A stretch of DNA of 64,000 bases from Megascapheus bottae (Eukaryota; Chordata; Mammalia; Rodentia; Geomyidae): contig JANJXV010000037.1 of NCBI GenBank assembly GCA_024803745.1, positions 6,411,501-6,475,500 on the forward strand. Reading direction: 5' to 3'. The translations under genes were made by a program, and so were the position numbers. The notes beneath the pieces are model-generated. The model worked only from the letters and a program-made list of their open reading frames with translations, was not told where the DNA came from and made no database searches. Of this stretch, positions 34,290 through 44,170 are shown one piece after another. Position 1 is the stretch's first letter. The number at the start of each line of letters is the position of its first letter.

Positions 34290-35060
34290 AAAACCTCCTG
34301 CCCAGTGACAACAGTCAATCAAGTGAAGAAAACAGGTACAGGACAATGGAGAATCTTGCCAAGTCTTTATCCACCAAGGGACTGATACTCAGAACATACA
34401 GGCAATCTAAAGAGAGAACATCCTGTCTACATATGGGCAATAGAACTGAAGAAATGAAGAAGTAGATAGGAAAAAAATTCCTTAGTCATTAGGGAAATGT
34501 TAATCAAAATTGTATTGAAATTCCATCTCAGTCTCAACAGATAACTCTCAGCAAGAAAGATGTTAGGAACAAATTTGGTGAAGGAGAAGAAGGAGAGGCC
34601 AGAGGTGGCACTGCTGGTGTGAACATAAATTAGTCCAGATACTATGGAAGTCAGCACGGAGGCTCTTCAAATTAAACAACAACAACAACAGATAATTCAG
34701 CTGTTCTATGTTGGGTTATACATTCCTAGAACGTCAAATTTAGCTTATTCTAGTGATATCTGTATATCATGTCTATTCCTGCTCTATTCAAAATAGTCAA
34801 CTTATGAAATCGGCTGAGATGAGTATCAATTAACGGAAGTTTAAAAAATAAAACATGGTGGCCTATGTTCACAATGACGTTTTCCCAAATGTAATCATGT
34901 TCACAGGGAAATGGATAGAACGGGAAGTATAGCATGTTTTCTCTCACATGTGAGATTAAGGAGTGGCTAGAGAAATGATATGAAAGTAAAAGGGGGCTAT
35001 TATGGATGGGGAGGGTCAGTGAGGAAATAAGGTATAAGAAAGTGTAATAGAAAGGTAAAT
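34290..35060 (+). mobile_element. Old L1 (ORF2 3' part and UTR), diverged
   Basis: 'caatggagaatcttgccaag', 'aagggactgatactcagaac', 'tagtcattagggaaatgtta', 'gaggtggcactgctggtgtg', 'tccagatactatggaagtca' and 'gttcacagggaaatggatag' follow the same order as the ORF2 C-terminal coding region of the L1 at 30428-31123 (for example 'aaatgcaaatcaaaac' and 'ctgttggtgggagtgcaaac'). Heavily mutated. An (ACA)n insertion lies near 34675. Confidence 0.75.
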
Positions 35061-35061
35061 A

Positions 35062-35108
35062 TGGTGCCTGGGAGTGTGGCCTTGTGGTAGAGTGATTGCT
35101 CAAGAGGT
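35062..35108 (+). mobile_element. ID-type left-monomer fragment
   Basis: 'gcctgggagtgtggccttgt' followed by 'ggtagagtgattgctcaaga' is the first 40-odd bases of the ID-type left monomer. It then breaks off. Confidence 0.65.
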
Positions 35109-35184
35109 AAATATGAACTAAGTATATGTATATATGAAAATATAATAAAACATCTTATTTTATACAATTAATATATTTTAATAA

Positions 35185-35285
35185 TAAAGAAGGTGTGGAG
35201 GCAAGTATTAGATTACTTGTTAAGCAAGTATGAGACTTAGCAAGTATGAGAGTTCAAACTCCAGTACAGCCAAAAATAAAAAATA
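35185..35285 (+). mobile_element. tRNA-like SINE remnant
   Basis: 'gaaggtgtggaggcaagtat' and 'gagagttcaaactccagtac' before an A-rich tail resemble a worn A box and B box pair. Confidence 0.4.
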
Positions 35286-35418
35286 AGAAAAGGAGATAAT
35301 AAATGAAAAACTGAAGTATCTCATGAGATATCTCATAGAAAGCAAACTTAAATGTCTCAAAGGAAAAAGACTTATTTACTCCCTCTCATTTAATCTGCAT
35401 TACAATATTTACCAGATA

Positions 35419-35668
35419 AAACTTCAAAACTGGGCGGGAGTTTGGCCTAGTGGTTAAAGTGCTTGCCTAGCATGCATGAAGACCCGGGTTCGATTCCTTG
35501 GTACCACATACATAGAAAAAAAAAAGCCAGAAGTGGTGCTGAGGTTCAAGTGGTAGAGCTCTAGCCTTGAGAAAATCCAAGGACAGTGCTCAGGCCCTGA
35601 GCTCAAGCCCAACCAAGACTGGCAAAAAACGAAAAACAAAACAAAACAAAAAAAAAAAACTTCAAAAC
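35419..35668 (+). mobile_element. Young ID-type dimeric SINE with perfect TSD
   Basis: Body 35431-35656: 'gagtttggcctagtggttaa', 'gacccgggttcgattccttg', 'gctgaggttcaagtggtaga', 'ccctgagctcaagcccaacc', then a long A-rich tail. Left flank 35419-35430 and right flank 35657-35668 are both aaacttcaaaac. It belongs to the 'ggttaaagtg' subfamily. Confidence 0.95.
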
Positions 35669-35869
35669 CATCTAAATCATTATACACTTTCTAATGGAAA
35701 ATGTACTATTGGAACTTACTCTCTCCTTAACAATGCTGGGTTTCAATGTGTTCTTAGGTGAATTGTCATCTCATCAACCCTACCATGTCCAAGAATACAC
35801 AGGAGAACATGGCACCTACCAGGCATAACTGTCTATTTCAAAGCAACAGTTGGTACAAATCCTAATTTA

Positions 35870-36240
35870 TCCTAGTGCTTTAAGTGTCTATATTCTAATA
35901 CATGAAACCTGTGACTATGTTGTTTTATATGGAAGATGTGATTAAATGATAATCTGAGAGGGATTCTTCTACATTGTCCATATAGGCACTGAGTACATAC
36001 TAAGGGCATTTATAAGGAGGAAGTGATTCAACAGGAAAGAATTGATGTGCTGACCAAATCAAAATGAGAATTTGTGGTGTGGAGACAAAGACTCCCCAGA
36101 TACTTGTCAAATCTGGAAGAAGCTAGAAAAGAATTCTGAATTTCTCATCTCTAGAATAATGAGAAAACAAATTTGTGTTACTTTAAATCACAATATTTGT
36201 AGCTATTTTTTATAACAGCAACAGAAATCTAAAACATATA
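35870..36240 (+). mobile_element. MLT1-type (MaLR) LTR
   Basis: 'gaagatgtgattaaatgata', 'ggcatttataaggaggaagt', 'gatacttgtcaaatctggaa' and the end 'taacagcaacagaaatctaa' keep the spacing of an MLT1 LTR ('gcagatgtgattaa', 'cttataagaggg', 'gcagcaataggaaactaata'). Solo LTR, diverged. Confidence 0.6.
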
Positions 36241-37440
36241 TCCTCCAATTAGCAGTATAAGCATTAGATACACTAGCTAAATTTATCATATTAATTATAA
36301 GTCATACACTGAGGTTTGATTTACCATGTGATTTGTCTGGAACAAATCTATATCTAGGAATTTCTCCTAGGAAATTTATATAACTCATTTTCAGGTATAC
36401 ATTAAAAAATAGCAAAAAAACAACGATACATGAATCCTAACTTATATCTTCGGTTGTTGATGTTAAGGTACACACACGATCAGATGCAGCAATGGATTTG
36501 CAAGAACTGAGAATGCATATGGAAAAAATATGTACCAAACCAACTAGAGAAGTTATCTTTAGATGGTGTGGTTACAGGATGACCTTCATTTTCTTCATTT
36601 TTTTCTCTTCTTAAGATGAATATTTATTACTTTGATTACCTGGAAATGGGTGGCTATTTTCCCATCTTTGAACAAAAGAAAGGTTTGATTTGCCCATCAA
36701 TTTAGTACACAACTTTTCAGGATTGCTGTATTTGTCACACAAGTCTCCAACCCTTCATATCAGGGCTCTTCTATTCATATCACATCAACACAAATATTCC
36801 CCCAGTCTATCTCAAGGCTCTGTGCTTTAACTGGTTCTGCTATTGTAGCTAATCACATCACCCACCATGTCAGCTGTCCTTTATGCTGAGTGCTGGGGTT
36901 GTTTATAACTTTTTAAAAACCTTCAAGTCTTTAGGACTATACTCCTGTATTTATTCCTTGTACTCGATTCCAAATATTGGTAACTGTAGATTGTAAGTTG
37001 TCTGTTCATTTCTATTCAAGTCTGTTACACTATCGTTCTCTCAGTCATGTACAAAATCTGCCCAATTCCATGCCATCCTCATTTTCTTACAGTCTGCTCA
37101 AAGTCCTTGCTCTGGGCCAAAAGGCATCTAATAGGCCTGGTGCAGCATATTATAAGTTGGCACTGTTCCACATTCTTTTGCATATGACTGTCTGGTCATA
37201 CCTCTTTGATTCAATTTGTACAATAACACAGAAGTTCCCCTCCAACTCCCAAGTGTTTGTATCTGCAGTTCCTCTGCAACATGCCTAACACTTTCTGTCT
37301 ACTTAGGCCTTTGCTTATCCAAGCTCCCATAGTATCTTGGAGAATATGGAATTCCTTGACATTGGTTATAAAATCTGTGGCCTTCACACCAATCCAAGCA
37401 ATGAACTATACTGGATCTGTGTGTTTCTACATCCATGGCA
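36241..37440. other. 1.2 kb unclassified block
   Basis: Frames of 103 (36977-37288) and 95 codons (37257-37544) overlap on the plus strand. The first reads MVTVDCKLSVHFYSS at its start and shows no known domain. The second runs into an L1 3' end. The region 36690-37430 is slightly richer in C than its surroundings and may be an unrecognised old repeat. Confidence 0.4.
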
Positions 37441-37571
37441 CAAATGGAAAATTAAGGAAAGGTATCAATGTATGTGAATTAATGCACCTTCTATCTGGCA
37501 AATATCATGTAACCCTTCTATTAATTACAATAAAAAATATATGAAGAAAAGAAATTGACAAATAAAAATTG
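37441..37571 (+). mobile_element. Very short L1 3' end insertion
   Basis: The body, about 37454-37557, matches the last ~90 bp of the L1 at 26480 ('ggtatcaatgtatgtgaatt', 'gcaccttctatctggcaaat', 'attaattacaataaaaaata'). Possible imperfect TSD 'acaaatggaaaatt' and 'acaaataaaaatt'. Confidence 0.8.
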
Positions 37572-37880
37572 AAGCACTATTCACCAAAGCAAAGGTATAG
37601 AATAAGCCCAGCTGCCTTTTGACAAATAGATTTTAAAAAGTAGTATACATGCATAATGGAATTTTACTCATCAACTAGAATTGTGCCATTCATAAGCAAA
37701 TGGAAAGACTTGTGAAAATTTTATGACGTGAAGTAGGCCAGATACAAAGAAACATAGGTTGCATGGTTTCCCTCATATGAAATAAACACAGATCTATAAG
37801 CACATCAAATGGTAGGCAAGTAATTACAAACGAATTAACTGAGGCATAATAGATTCTAAGGAGAGCTCAAATAGTACAAT
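37572..37880 (+). mobile_element. Old L1 3' part
   Basis: 'agcactattcaccaaagcaa', 'gtatacatgcataatggaat', 'tcataagcaaatggaaagac' and 'gaagtaggccagatacaaag' match the ORF2 end and UTR start seen at 30945-31140 ('gcagcactatttaccatag', 'aagtaagccagactcaaagg'). Older than the short insertion beside it. Confidence 0.75.
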
Positions 37881-38093
37881 CTTTTGGAAAGACTAGGTCA
37901 TAGCCCAATAAAAATCAGCACCAGAAAATGGGTACATGCAAGAGATGAATAGGACCAAGGAAAGAAAAATAAATGAATGAAGTGAAGGAAAAGGCAGTCA
38001 AGAATCCACTTTTGTATATACCACAAAATAGAGAAATGTAAAGGAAAGTGTGGGTTGAAGGGGGATGGGATTGGTGAAAAGGGTGACACAGAT

Positions 38094-38313
38094 AAAAGAC
38101 GCACTGTAGGGGCCGGGAGTTTGGCCTAGTGATTAAAGTGCTTGCCTAGCATGCATGAAGATCCGGGTTCGATTCCTCGGTACCACATACATAGAAAAAA
38201 AGCCGGAAGTGGGGCTGAGGCTCAAGTGGTAGAGCTCTAGCCTTGAGAAGATCCAAGTGCTCAGGCCCTGAGCTCAAGCCCAGCACTGGAAAAAAAAAAA
38301 AAGACGCACTGTA
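38094..38313 (+). mobile_element. Young ID-type dimeric SINE with perfect TSD
   Basis: Body 38109-38298: 'ggccgggagtttggcctagt', 'gatccgggttcgattcctcg', 'gctgaggctcaagtggtaga', 'ccctgagctcaagcccagca', then an A run. Flanks 38094-38108 and 38299-38313 are both aaaagacgcactgta (15 bp, identical). An intact A box and B box are visible. A strong candidate for a recent insertion. Confidence 0.97.
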
Positions 38314-38528
38314 TACATATACTGCTTTGTTAAATTACATTTCTATTATACAACTAGTTAAAGATGAATAATAACAATTATGTATAAAAACAACAAAAGT
38401 ATTCATTGTATTCATACACTGCTTTGACGGGCATCTCTTTTGTACAACTACTTAAAGATCATAAAAAGAACTCAGAAAAGGAAATTGGTTTTAAAGACTT
38501 AACAAATATAAAAACCAAATTGATAATG

Positions 38529-38618
38529 TTGGGGTAGGTTGTGGCTTACATGGTAAAGTGCCTGCCTAGCAAGCATGAAATCATGAGTTCAATCCTCGAC
38601 ACTACTGAAAGAAAAAAA
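38529..38618 (+). mobile_element. ID-like monomer with A-rich tail
   Basis: 'ggggtaggttgtggcttaca', 'gtgcctgcctagcaagcatg' and 'catgagttcaatcctcgaca' form a single tRNA-like unit without the right monomer, close to the ancestral monomeric ID arrangement. Confidence 0.8.
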
Positions 38619-38649
38619 TGTTAAGGAAAAGAAAATTTTTAGATTTATT

Positions 38650-38812
38650 GTGTAACAGGCACAGCGCATATTTTGCCATTTGAATCCTTCCAGAAAAATC
38701 CAATGAAGTGGGTAATACTATTATTCATATACCATCGACAAGAAAATGAAAACACAAACTTTCTTTAATTCACTTGATCAAAAATTCCGTGTGAACTGAG
38801 ACTGTCAAAACC
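38650..38812 (-). mobile_element. MIR fragment
   Basis: 'gtaacaggcacagcgcatat', 'tgaagtgggtaatactatta' and 'tcgacaagaaaatgaaaaca' follow MIR in reverse ('gaggtaggtactattattat', 'gatgaggaaactgag'). Confidence 0.6.
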
Positions 38813-39689
38813 TAGCACATTCACTTCTACAATGGGAAATGAAGGACTGAATGAATGAATGGGCAACTTCCTGACCTTTCCTCTCAGTGTTCAGCCTGCC
38901 AGATTATCACCTAACCTTTAAGTTGTCAATGAGAGACAGACTTGTCCAATCTATTGTCCTTTCTTGTTTTGATTATCAAGTGAGCCAGTGAGAAGGGGCA
39001 TTATTAAACAAAGTTCACAGGTGAGAACTGGCTGACAGCTGTGGAGAGTAGTGGATCGAGTATGCTCTGAGCTATTATATAGAGATCAATGTTCATTAAT
39101 TCTAAGTGTTTTTGCTTAGCAGCTCACTTGAATATAATATCTCTCGGAAGAATCAGTTTTTATCAAACATTTCTTATATCTCATTTGAGAACCATGTCTT
39201 CTTGATAACACATATGGAACCCCAAAAACCTTTCCTGGTGAGTTAATTGGGAAGAATCATCATCTTATCAGAGAGACTCAGAAAGGCTGAGAAGTTGTAT
39301 CTGGTATAATCGCAGTCATTTAGTATTTGACTCCCAAATCTCAAAATGGTCTGGGACTGCATATCTCTCAGTCACTGGAAAAAAATAGCAAAAGAAACAT
39401 AAATTTCTATTACTCTGTGCCACAAAATCATTACTTAAAAATGACTTTGATCCAGAAGCAAATTAACACCCTTAGATCACTGTACAATATATAATAAACT
39501 TGGGTAAAAGGAAGAGTTGATATGAGGTTTAATATACTGATCTTTGCCAAAGTGGAGAGAGACAGGAATTCTGAGCTGCAAGTAGCCAAAACATTGAAAC
39601 TTAGACCTATCTTGAATTAATACAGGATCTGGTATCTCAACTCACCCTTCTAGTAGGTTGAATTTCTTCCCTGCCTCTGACAAGAGTCC
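38813..39689. other. No recognisable gene or repeat
   Basis: A short GAATGAATGAATG at 38849 is a four-unit (GAAT)n. Nothing else supported. Confidence 0.5.
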
Positions 39690-39832
39690 CTAAACATAGA
39701 TGGTTGTGCAATCCTTATCATTATTCGCTAGACCTTCAAAAAATCACTTAATTTTTCAGAGTTCTGAGCTTCTGCTCCTATAAAACAATGAGGCTGATCA
39801 GGTCCCTTCTGGAACCAACCTTTTGTGAAGCC
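39690..39832 (+). mobile_element. MIR fragment
   Basis: 'ctagaccttcaaaaaatcac', 'ttaatttttcagagttctga' and 'cctataaaacaatgaggctg' keep the MIR order ('accttgggcaag', 'taacctctctgtgcctcag', 'gtaaaatggggat'). Confidence 0.6.
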
Positions 39833-41249
39833 TATTGTTTTTCAAGTAGAGTCAAAGTAAATTCTGTCATCACAAAATAAATAAATGGCTCTCTCAGTGG
39901 ACAACCTACTTGCAGGTGAAGTAATTTTGGAAGCCAACATCATTCTCATAGACTAAAGGGAGTCACATTAATTTATCCTCCAGTCTGGATAGAACTAGGG
40001 AAACAAATTATAAGGCAGTCTGTCAAATATGACAGAGTGATCTCAAATTTCTCCGTCAGGAGCTGATACATCCCTTTCCTCACATCTGCTTCAACATGCA
40101 CCTGCAGTGGTCTTCAATAAAAACCTTTCTTCTCTCCAGTCTTCTAATTCACCTTTCTATTGAAACTAATTCAATAAATTGGGAACTCACAGTAAACCAG
40201 AGTCCCACAACTCTCACATACTGACTCCCTATATTTGTACCAATTTGTCTTATTATCTGCTTAATATTTCCCTTTCATGAACATGCTATTTTTACTTCCT
40301 GCCAACTTTAGTCTTATTAAGAAATTACTGTGCTATATATGTTTCCTTGTCACTCACATTAGAAAATACGTAACTATTGAGATTACGCATTCATCTCTGA
40401 GTCACCTAAAATCACACCTCTCCAATAAAATATATTTTACACCAGGGAAAGGTAGTACTTGAGTATGAATGACAAATTCTCCTGATTTAGATGGAATGGA
40501 AATCCCTAACATCCTTTTTGCTGCTTGCTATTTTCTTATAACAATGTGTACTTCAGAGGCGTCAGGGGAACAATGATAAAGGCAAAAGGAGGAAAAAGAA
40601 AGAAAAACACATTTTGCAGAACATTAATCTTAAACCAAAAGAATGCAAAGGTCTCACAATTGTGAGAGAAGGTGTTCTTTTGGAGTCAGAGAGCTTTCTC
40701 CATGCCTCTGAAATAATCACATAATAATAGCTACGGTAATAATCCCAAGAATGAATGACACATAGGAAGTGTTGACTACATGTCGGGGGCTCTGCAAGCT
40801 GCCCTACCTCTCCTTGTTTGTATTCCTGTCTGCCACACTGGCTGCTTTTTCCTACAGAGGACCTAGGAGACCTTTCGCATGCCTGCCCTTATTTCATCTC
40901 TAAAAACAAACAGTAGTGGGGAAAATAGCCAGAACAAACACCATGCACCAGGTCTCTCAGGCTCCGGCATAAACCCCATTTCATGCTTCAGAGATTAGAC
41001 TATGATGTGGTGCTCAGGTTGCCAAGCCAGCAGAAGCCAGGCCCCAAATGAGCACAACTACTGGCTGACTGAGCTAGATTTGACCCATGGGGCAGCAGTC
41101 ACCTTCTGCAGGGGCTGTCTAGATCTTCACCATGATAGTGCAAGCAGAGGTGGGTAAAAACGTGTCATACACCTGACTTACTGTTACTCAACGCATCTAC
41201 CAGGATAATGAACCAGCTCATATTCTCAGCTGGCCAGAGTTTGACATCT
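39833..41249. other. 1.4 kb with no recognisable gene
   Basis: Around 40780-41130 the sequence is more GC-balanced ('ctctcaggctccggcataaa', 'aagccaggccccaaatgagc') but has no open frame above 60 codons and no splice-bounded exon that I can defend. 'aggaagtgttgactacatgt' near 40766 may be a tiny MIR remnant. Confidence 0.45.
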
Positions 41250-41440
41250 TATTTGCTATGTGATATTTTATTTGAGCCCCTTGTAGACAAACCTAGGTTT
41301 AGATTCTTGCCCTGCCAGTTACTAAATTCTATTATTTCAAAAGAGTTGTCTGATCTTTCTGCATCTTAACTTTCTCCTTGGTAATGTAACAAGAATCCTT
41401 ATTTCGCAAGGTCTCTTAATGATGATAGTTGAACAACTTC
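41250..41440 (+). mobile_element. MIR fragment
   Basis: 'agacaaacctaggtttagat', 'tcttgccctgccagttacta' and 'gcatcttaactttctccttg' with 'gtaatgtaacaagaatcctt' is a long MIR match. Confidence 0.65.
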
Positions 41441-41489
41441 AAAAACCTTGGCTCCATGCCCAGAAAACACCTGAATTCTTTCTCTATCT

Positions 41490-42010
41490 ATACTAACTCT
41501 CTACACTACAACACTTGAGGGCTTAAAGCAGTACTCATCTATTATCATTCAGATTTCATGGGTCAGAAGTCCAGGTATTATGAGACTTGGCTGGGTTCTC
41601 TTACCTGGGACTCGTAAGGCCAGATTGGTAGGATGCAGCTCTTTACAGAGAACTCTGGGAATTAGTCTGATTTCAGGTCCATCCAGATGGTCATCAGGAT
41701 TTCTTTTCCTGAAGAAAGGGTCACTGCATCTAGAGGTAACACACATTTCTCCTCCCCTGTTCCTCATTACTCTGAATCCATGGATGTCAAACTGCACCCA
41801 TGTGACTTCTCCAGTCTAATTCCCAGGTCATCCCTCTCTTCCACTTTTCTCTTATCCTCATATTATTAATTGGGCATAGCTGGACAATAAGTATCATCTC
41901 CTTATCTTAAGGAGTAATCTCACTTGTGAATTCCTTTTTGGCCATGTAAAGTAACATACTTATTAGTGTTAATACCAGAGACAAAGGTCCTGGAAAACCA
42001 AGACTTTGGC
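41490..42010 (-). mobile_element. MLT1-type (MaLR) LTR
   Basis: The plus strand shows 'tttcatgggtcagaagtcca', 'tggctgggttctcttacctg', 'tcatctccttatcttaagga' and 'tttttggccatgtaaagtaa', the reverse complement of MLT1 landmarks ('ttacatggcaaaagggac' and the exon-like end). Frames of 60-82 codons inside it are chance. Confidence 0.65.
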
Positions 42011-42805
42011 TGTTATACGCAATAATTAACTTCTATTTATTACTGTACAAAGGAATATACCTTAGTCATTTACTTCAATCTTTGTAGTAGCCTGTACTTT
42101 GGGAAGATAATATTGCTATCATTTTGTAGTTGATAGATGTTTTGGAGGCATTTAGAATTTTACTATTTGCAAAGATTCTGGGATATGACTGTTTTCCTCA
42201 GTTGGATTTCTTAGCAGGGAACAATGGATTATGTGCCCAACAGACTTGTACATAAGGTCACTCAATCTCAGTACTTCAGAGATTGAAATGCATGCATATC
42301 TTAAGAAGGTAGCTCAGTTGCTAATGGATCTTAGTTATAAGTAATAGACATTTCCTTGACTAAAAAAAAGAAGGAAATGTTTTGATATTTAATGTTAAGA
42401 TTACATTTTAGGGGTAAAAAGGAATCTCTTATAACCTGTCCCCAGAGACTGAAATTAGGAATTAGAAAGAAAGCCTCATAGACACTCGGAGCCACTCCTG
42501 TATGCTCAATTATCCTTGTATGCTTCCTTCCTTCATTACTTTTGGTAGATTTATTTTGTCACAGCTCTAGACACATAGTACCATTAACTCCAAACTTGAT
42601 CATTCTGAAGTTCAAGTATCCAACTTAACCAGTGCTCTAAACTCCATGTTGAATTCAGGGAAGGGAGCTGACATCAATTATTCTCCCTCCTGTCTACTCA
42701 GCTTGATGAGCAAGGCAAGGCCAGGCAGTGATGAACAAGACTAGTCATTCTCACAATAGTGAAAGCAATGGGAGGGGAACAATTTTTTGTTTTCTTCTCT
42801 TTTTT
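42011..42805. other. No recognisable feature
   Basis: Unclassified AT-rich sequence up to the next SINE. Confidence 0.5.
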
Positions 42806-43024
42806 TAAATCCTAGGACCAGAGCTTGAACTGAGGACCTTATGCTCTCACTTGCTTTTTTTTTCCCACTACAGTTGCCATTTTACCACTTGAGTCAAGCC
42901 ATTATATCTCATTTTTGTGCTGATTATTTGGAGATAGAGATCCTGGGAGTTTTCTGCCTATGTTGGCTTTTGTAACAAGACCCTCAGATCTCAGCCTCCT
43001 GAATAGCTAGGATTTTTAATGAGG
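42806..43024 (-). mobile_element. Old B1-type dimeric SINE
   Basis: The plus strand carries 'ttttaccacttgagtcaagc', 'gattatttggagatagagat' and 'ctcagatctcagcctcctga', followed by 'atagctaggattttta'. The right-monomer half is diverged and contains a T run. Confidence 0.75.
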
Positions 43025-43333
43025 CAGAGACCATTCACTGGGTGATTCACCTTCTCTGAGTATTTGTGGACAGTTCCACTTCCTTCTGATTGGATCTGAC
43101 TGGATCTGATTGCCACCACTCACTGGAATGACTTTATTTAGGTCAGAGCCTTGTGCTGAGTAGCCTTAGAGAACAGGCCCCTATCTGTTCACTCTGATTT
43201 GCAACCCTTCCAGGTCATTTGTGACTAGAACATCCCAGGGTTGGTTTCCTTATGTATATGCTGTGTGAACCCCACAGATCACAGGGTTCTTTAGCTTCAG
43301 CAAAGGACTATTGAAGCATCTTAAAGCATCCTG

Positions 43334-43335
<2 letters not shown>

Positions 43336-43375
<40 letters not shown>
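43336..43375. repeat. (CA)n microsatellite
   Basis: Twenty CA units without interruption. Confidence 0.97.
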
Positions 43376-43376
<1 letters not shown>

Positions 43377-43549
43377 ATTAAAGGATTAGCTGATCCAGGT
43401 CTTTATTCCAGGTATTGGAATTCCAAACTTTTAACTCTTCCCATTCACTCTCCAGGACATATCAATGTAATGCATAGAATTTTCTCATAAGCACATGCTG
43501 GGTTTGCAGAAAAAGAAAAGATGGCAAAGGACATTAAGACACTGAGGCC

Positions 43550-44170
43550 AAGCACAGACTCTATGTTTCTTTGGGTCTGGCTTACATCATTTAATGTGAC
43601 TTTTTCCAAGTCTTTTCACATCCTCATTAATGGGGTGATGTCATTCTTTCCAATCCCTTATTTTTAATAGTTAGTATATGTCTAGGATTGTCCTAGAAGA
43701 GGATCACAATAGCTCAGTAGCTGTGTACATATGACCATAAAAGATGATGCTAAGTGAAATGAACTACAAGTTATGGAAACAAGAGGTTTTACTTTGTTGT
43801 TGTTTTTAATATATTTTGGAGACTATGCGAAGTTATTTTTTTCTTTTCTTCTATTTTCTTTCTTTTTAGTTTAACCCCCGTCATCGCTAGTTTTTTATTT
43901 TAGTACTCTGTGTCTTGTATATATGTTTATCTGATTTGGGGAAGGGAAAGGGAATGACAAAATGGGGAGACAAAGGACAAAGGGCAAATCAATGCAACAG
44001 TGATACAAGACAATACATTGGAAATGAGGTTTATAATTTTGGGGGGAGATAGAGGGAGAGAAAAATGGGAGAAAAATGAGGGAGAGGCAAGAATGTTCAA
44101 CATTACCTTATGTATGTAACTGTAATCCCTAGGTACATCACCTTAACAATAAAAATATATTAAAAACAAA
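43550..44170 (+). mobile_element. L1 3' end with 5' inversion (twin-priming structure)
   Basis: The right part, about 43691-44167, is plus-strand L1 3' UTR ('gatgatgctaagtgaaatga', 'acaaaatggggagacaaagg', 'ccttatgtatgtaactgtaa', 'aacaataaaaatatattaaa'). The left part, about 43555-43690, is minus-strand L1 ORF2 end ('ggtctggcttacatcattta', 'gggtgatgtcattctttcca'), the reverse of 31057-31140. The inverted part lies upstream of the plus part in element coordinates, as twin priming predicts. Confidence 0.8.

Noticed and set aside
38109..38298. tRNA gene, suggested by the A-box and B-box words
   Set aside because: The sequence is dispersed in many copies with A tails and TSDs and has no tRNA cloverleaf 3' half or terminator, so it is a tRNA-derived SINE.
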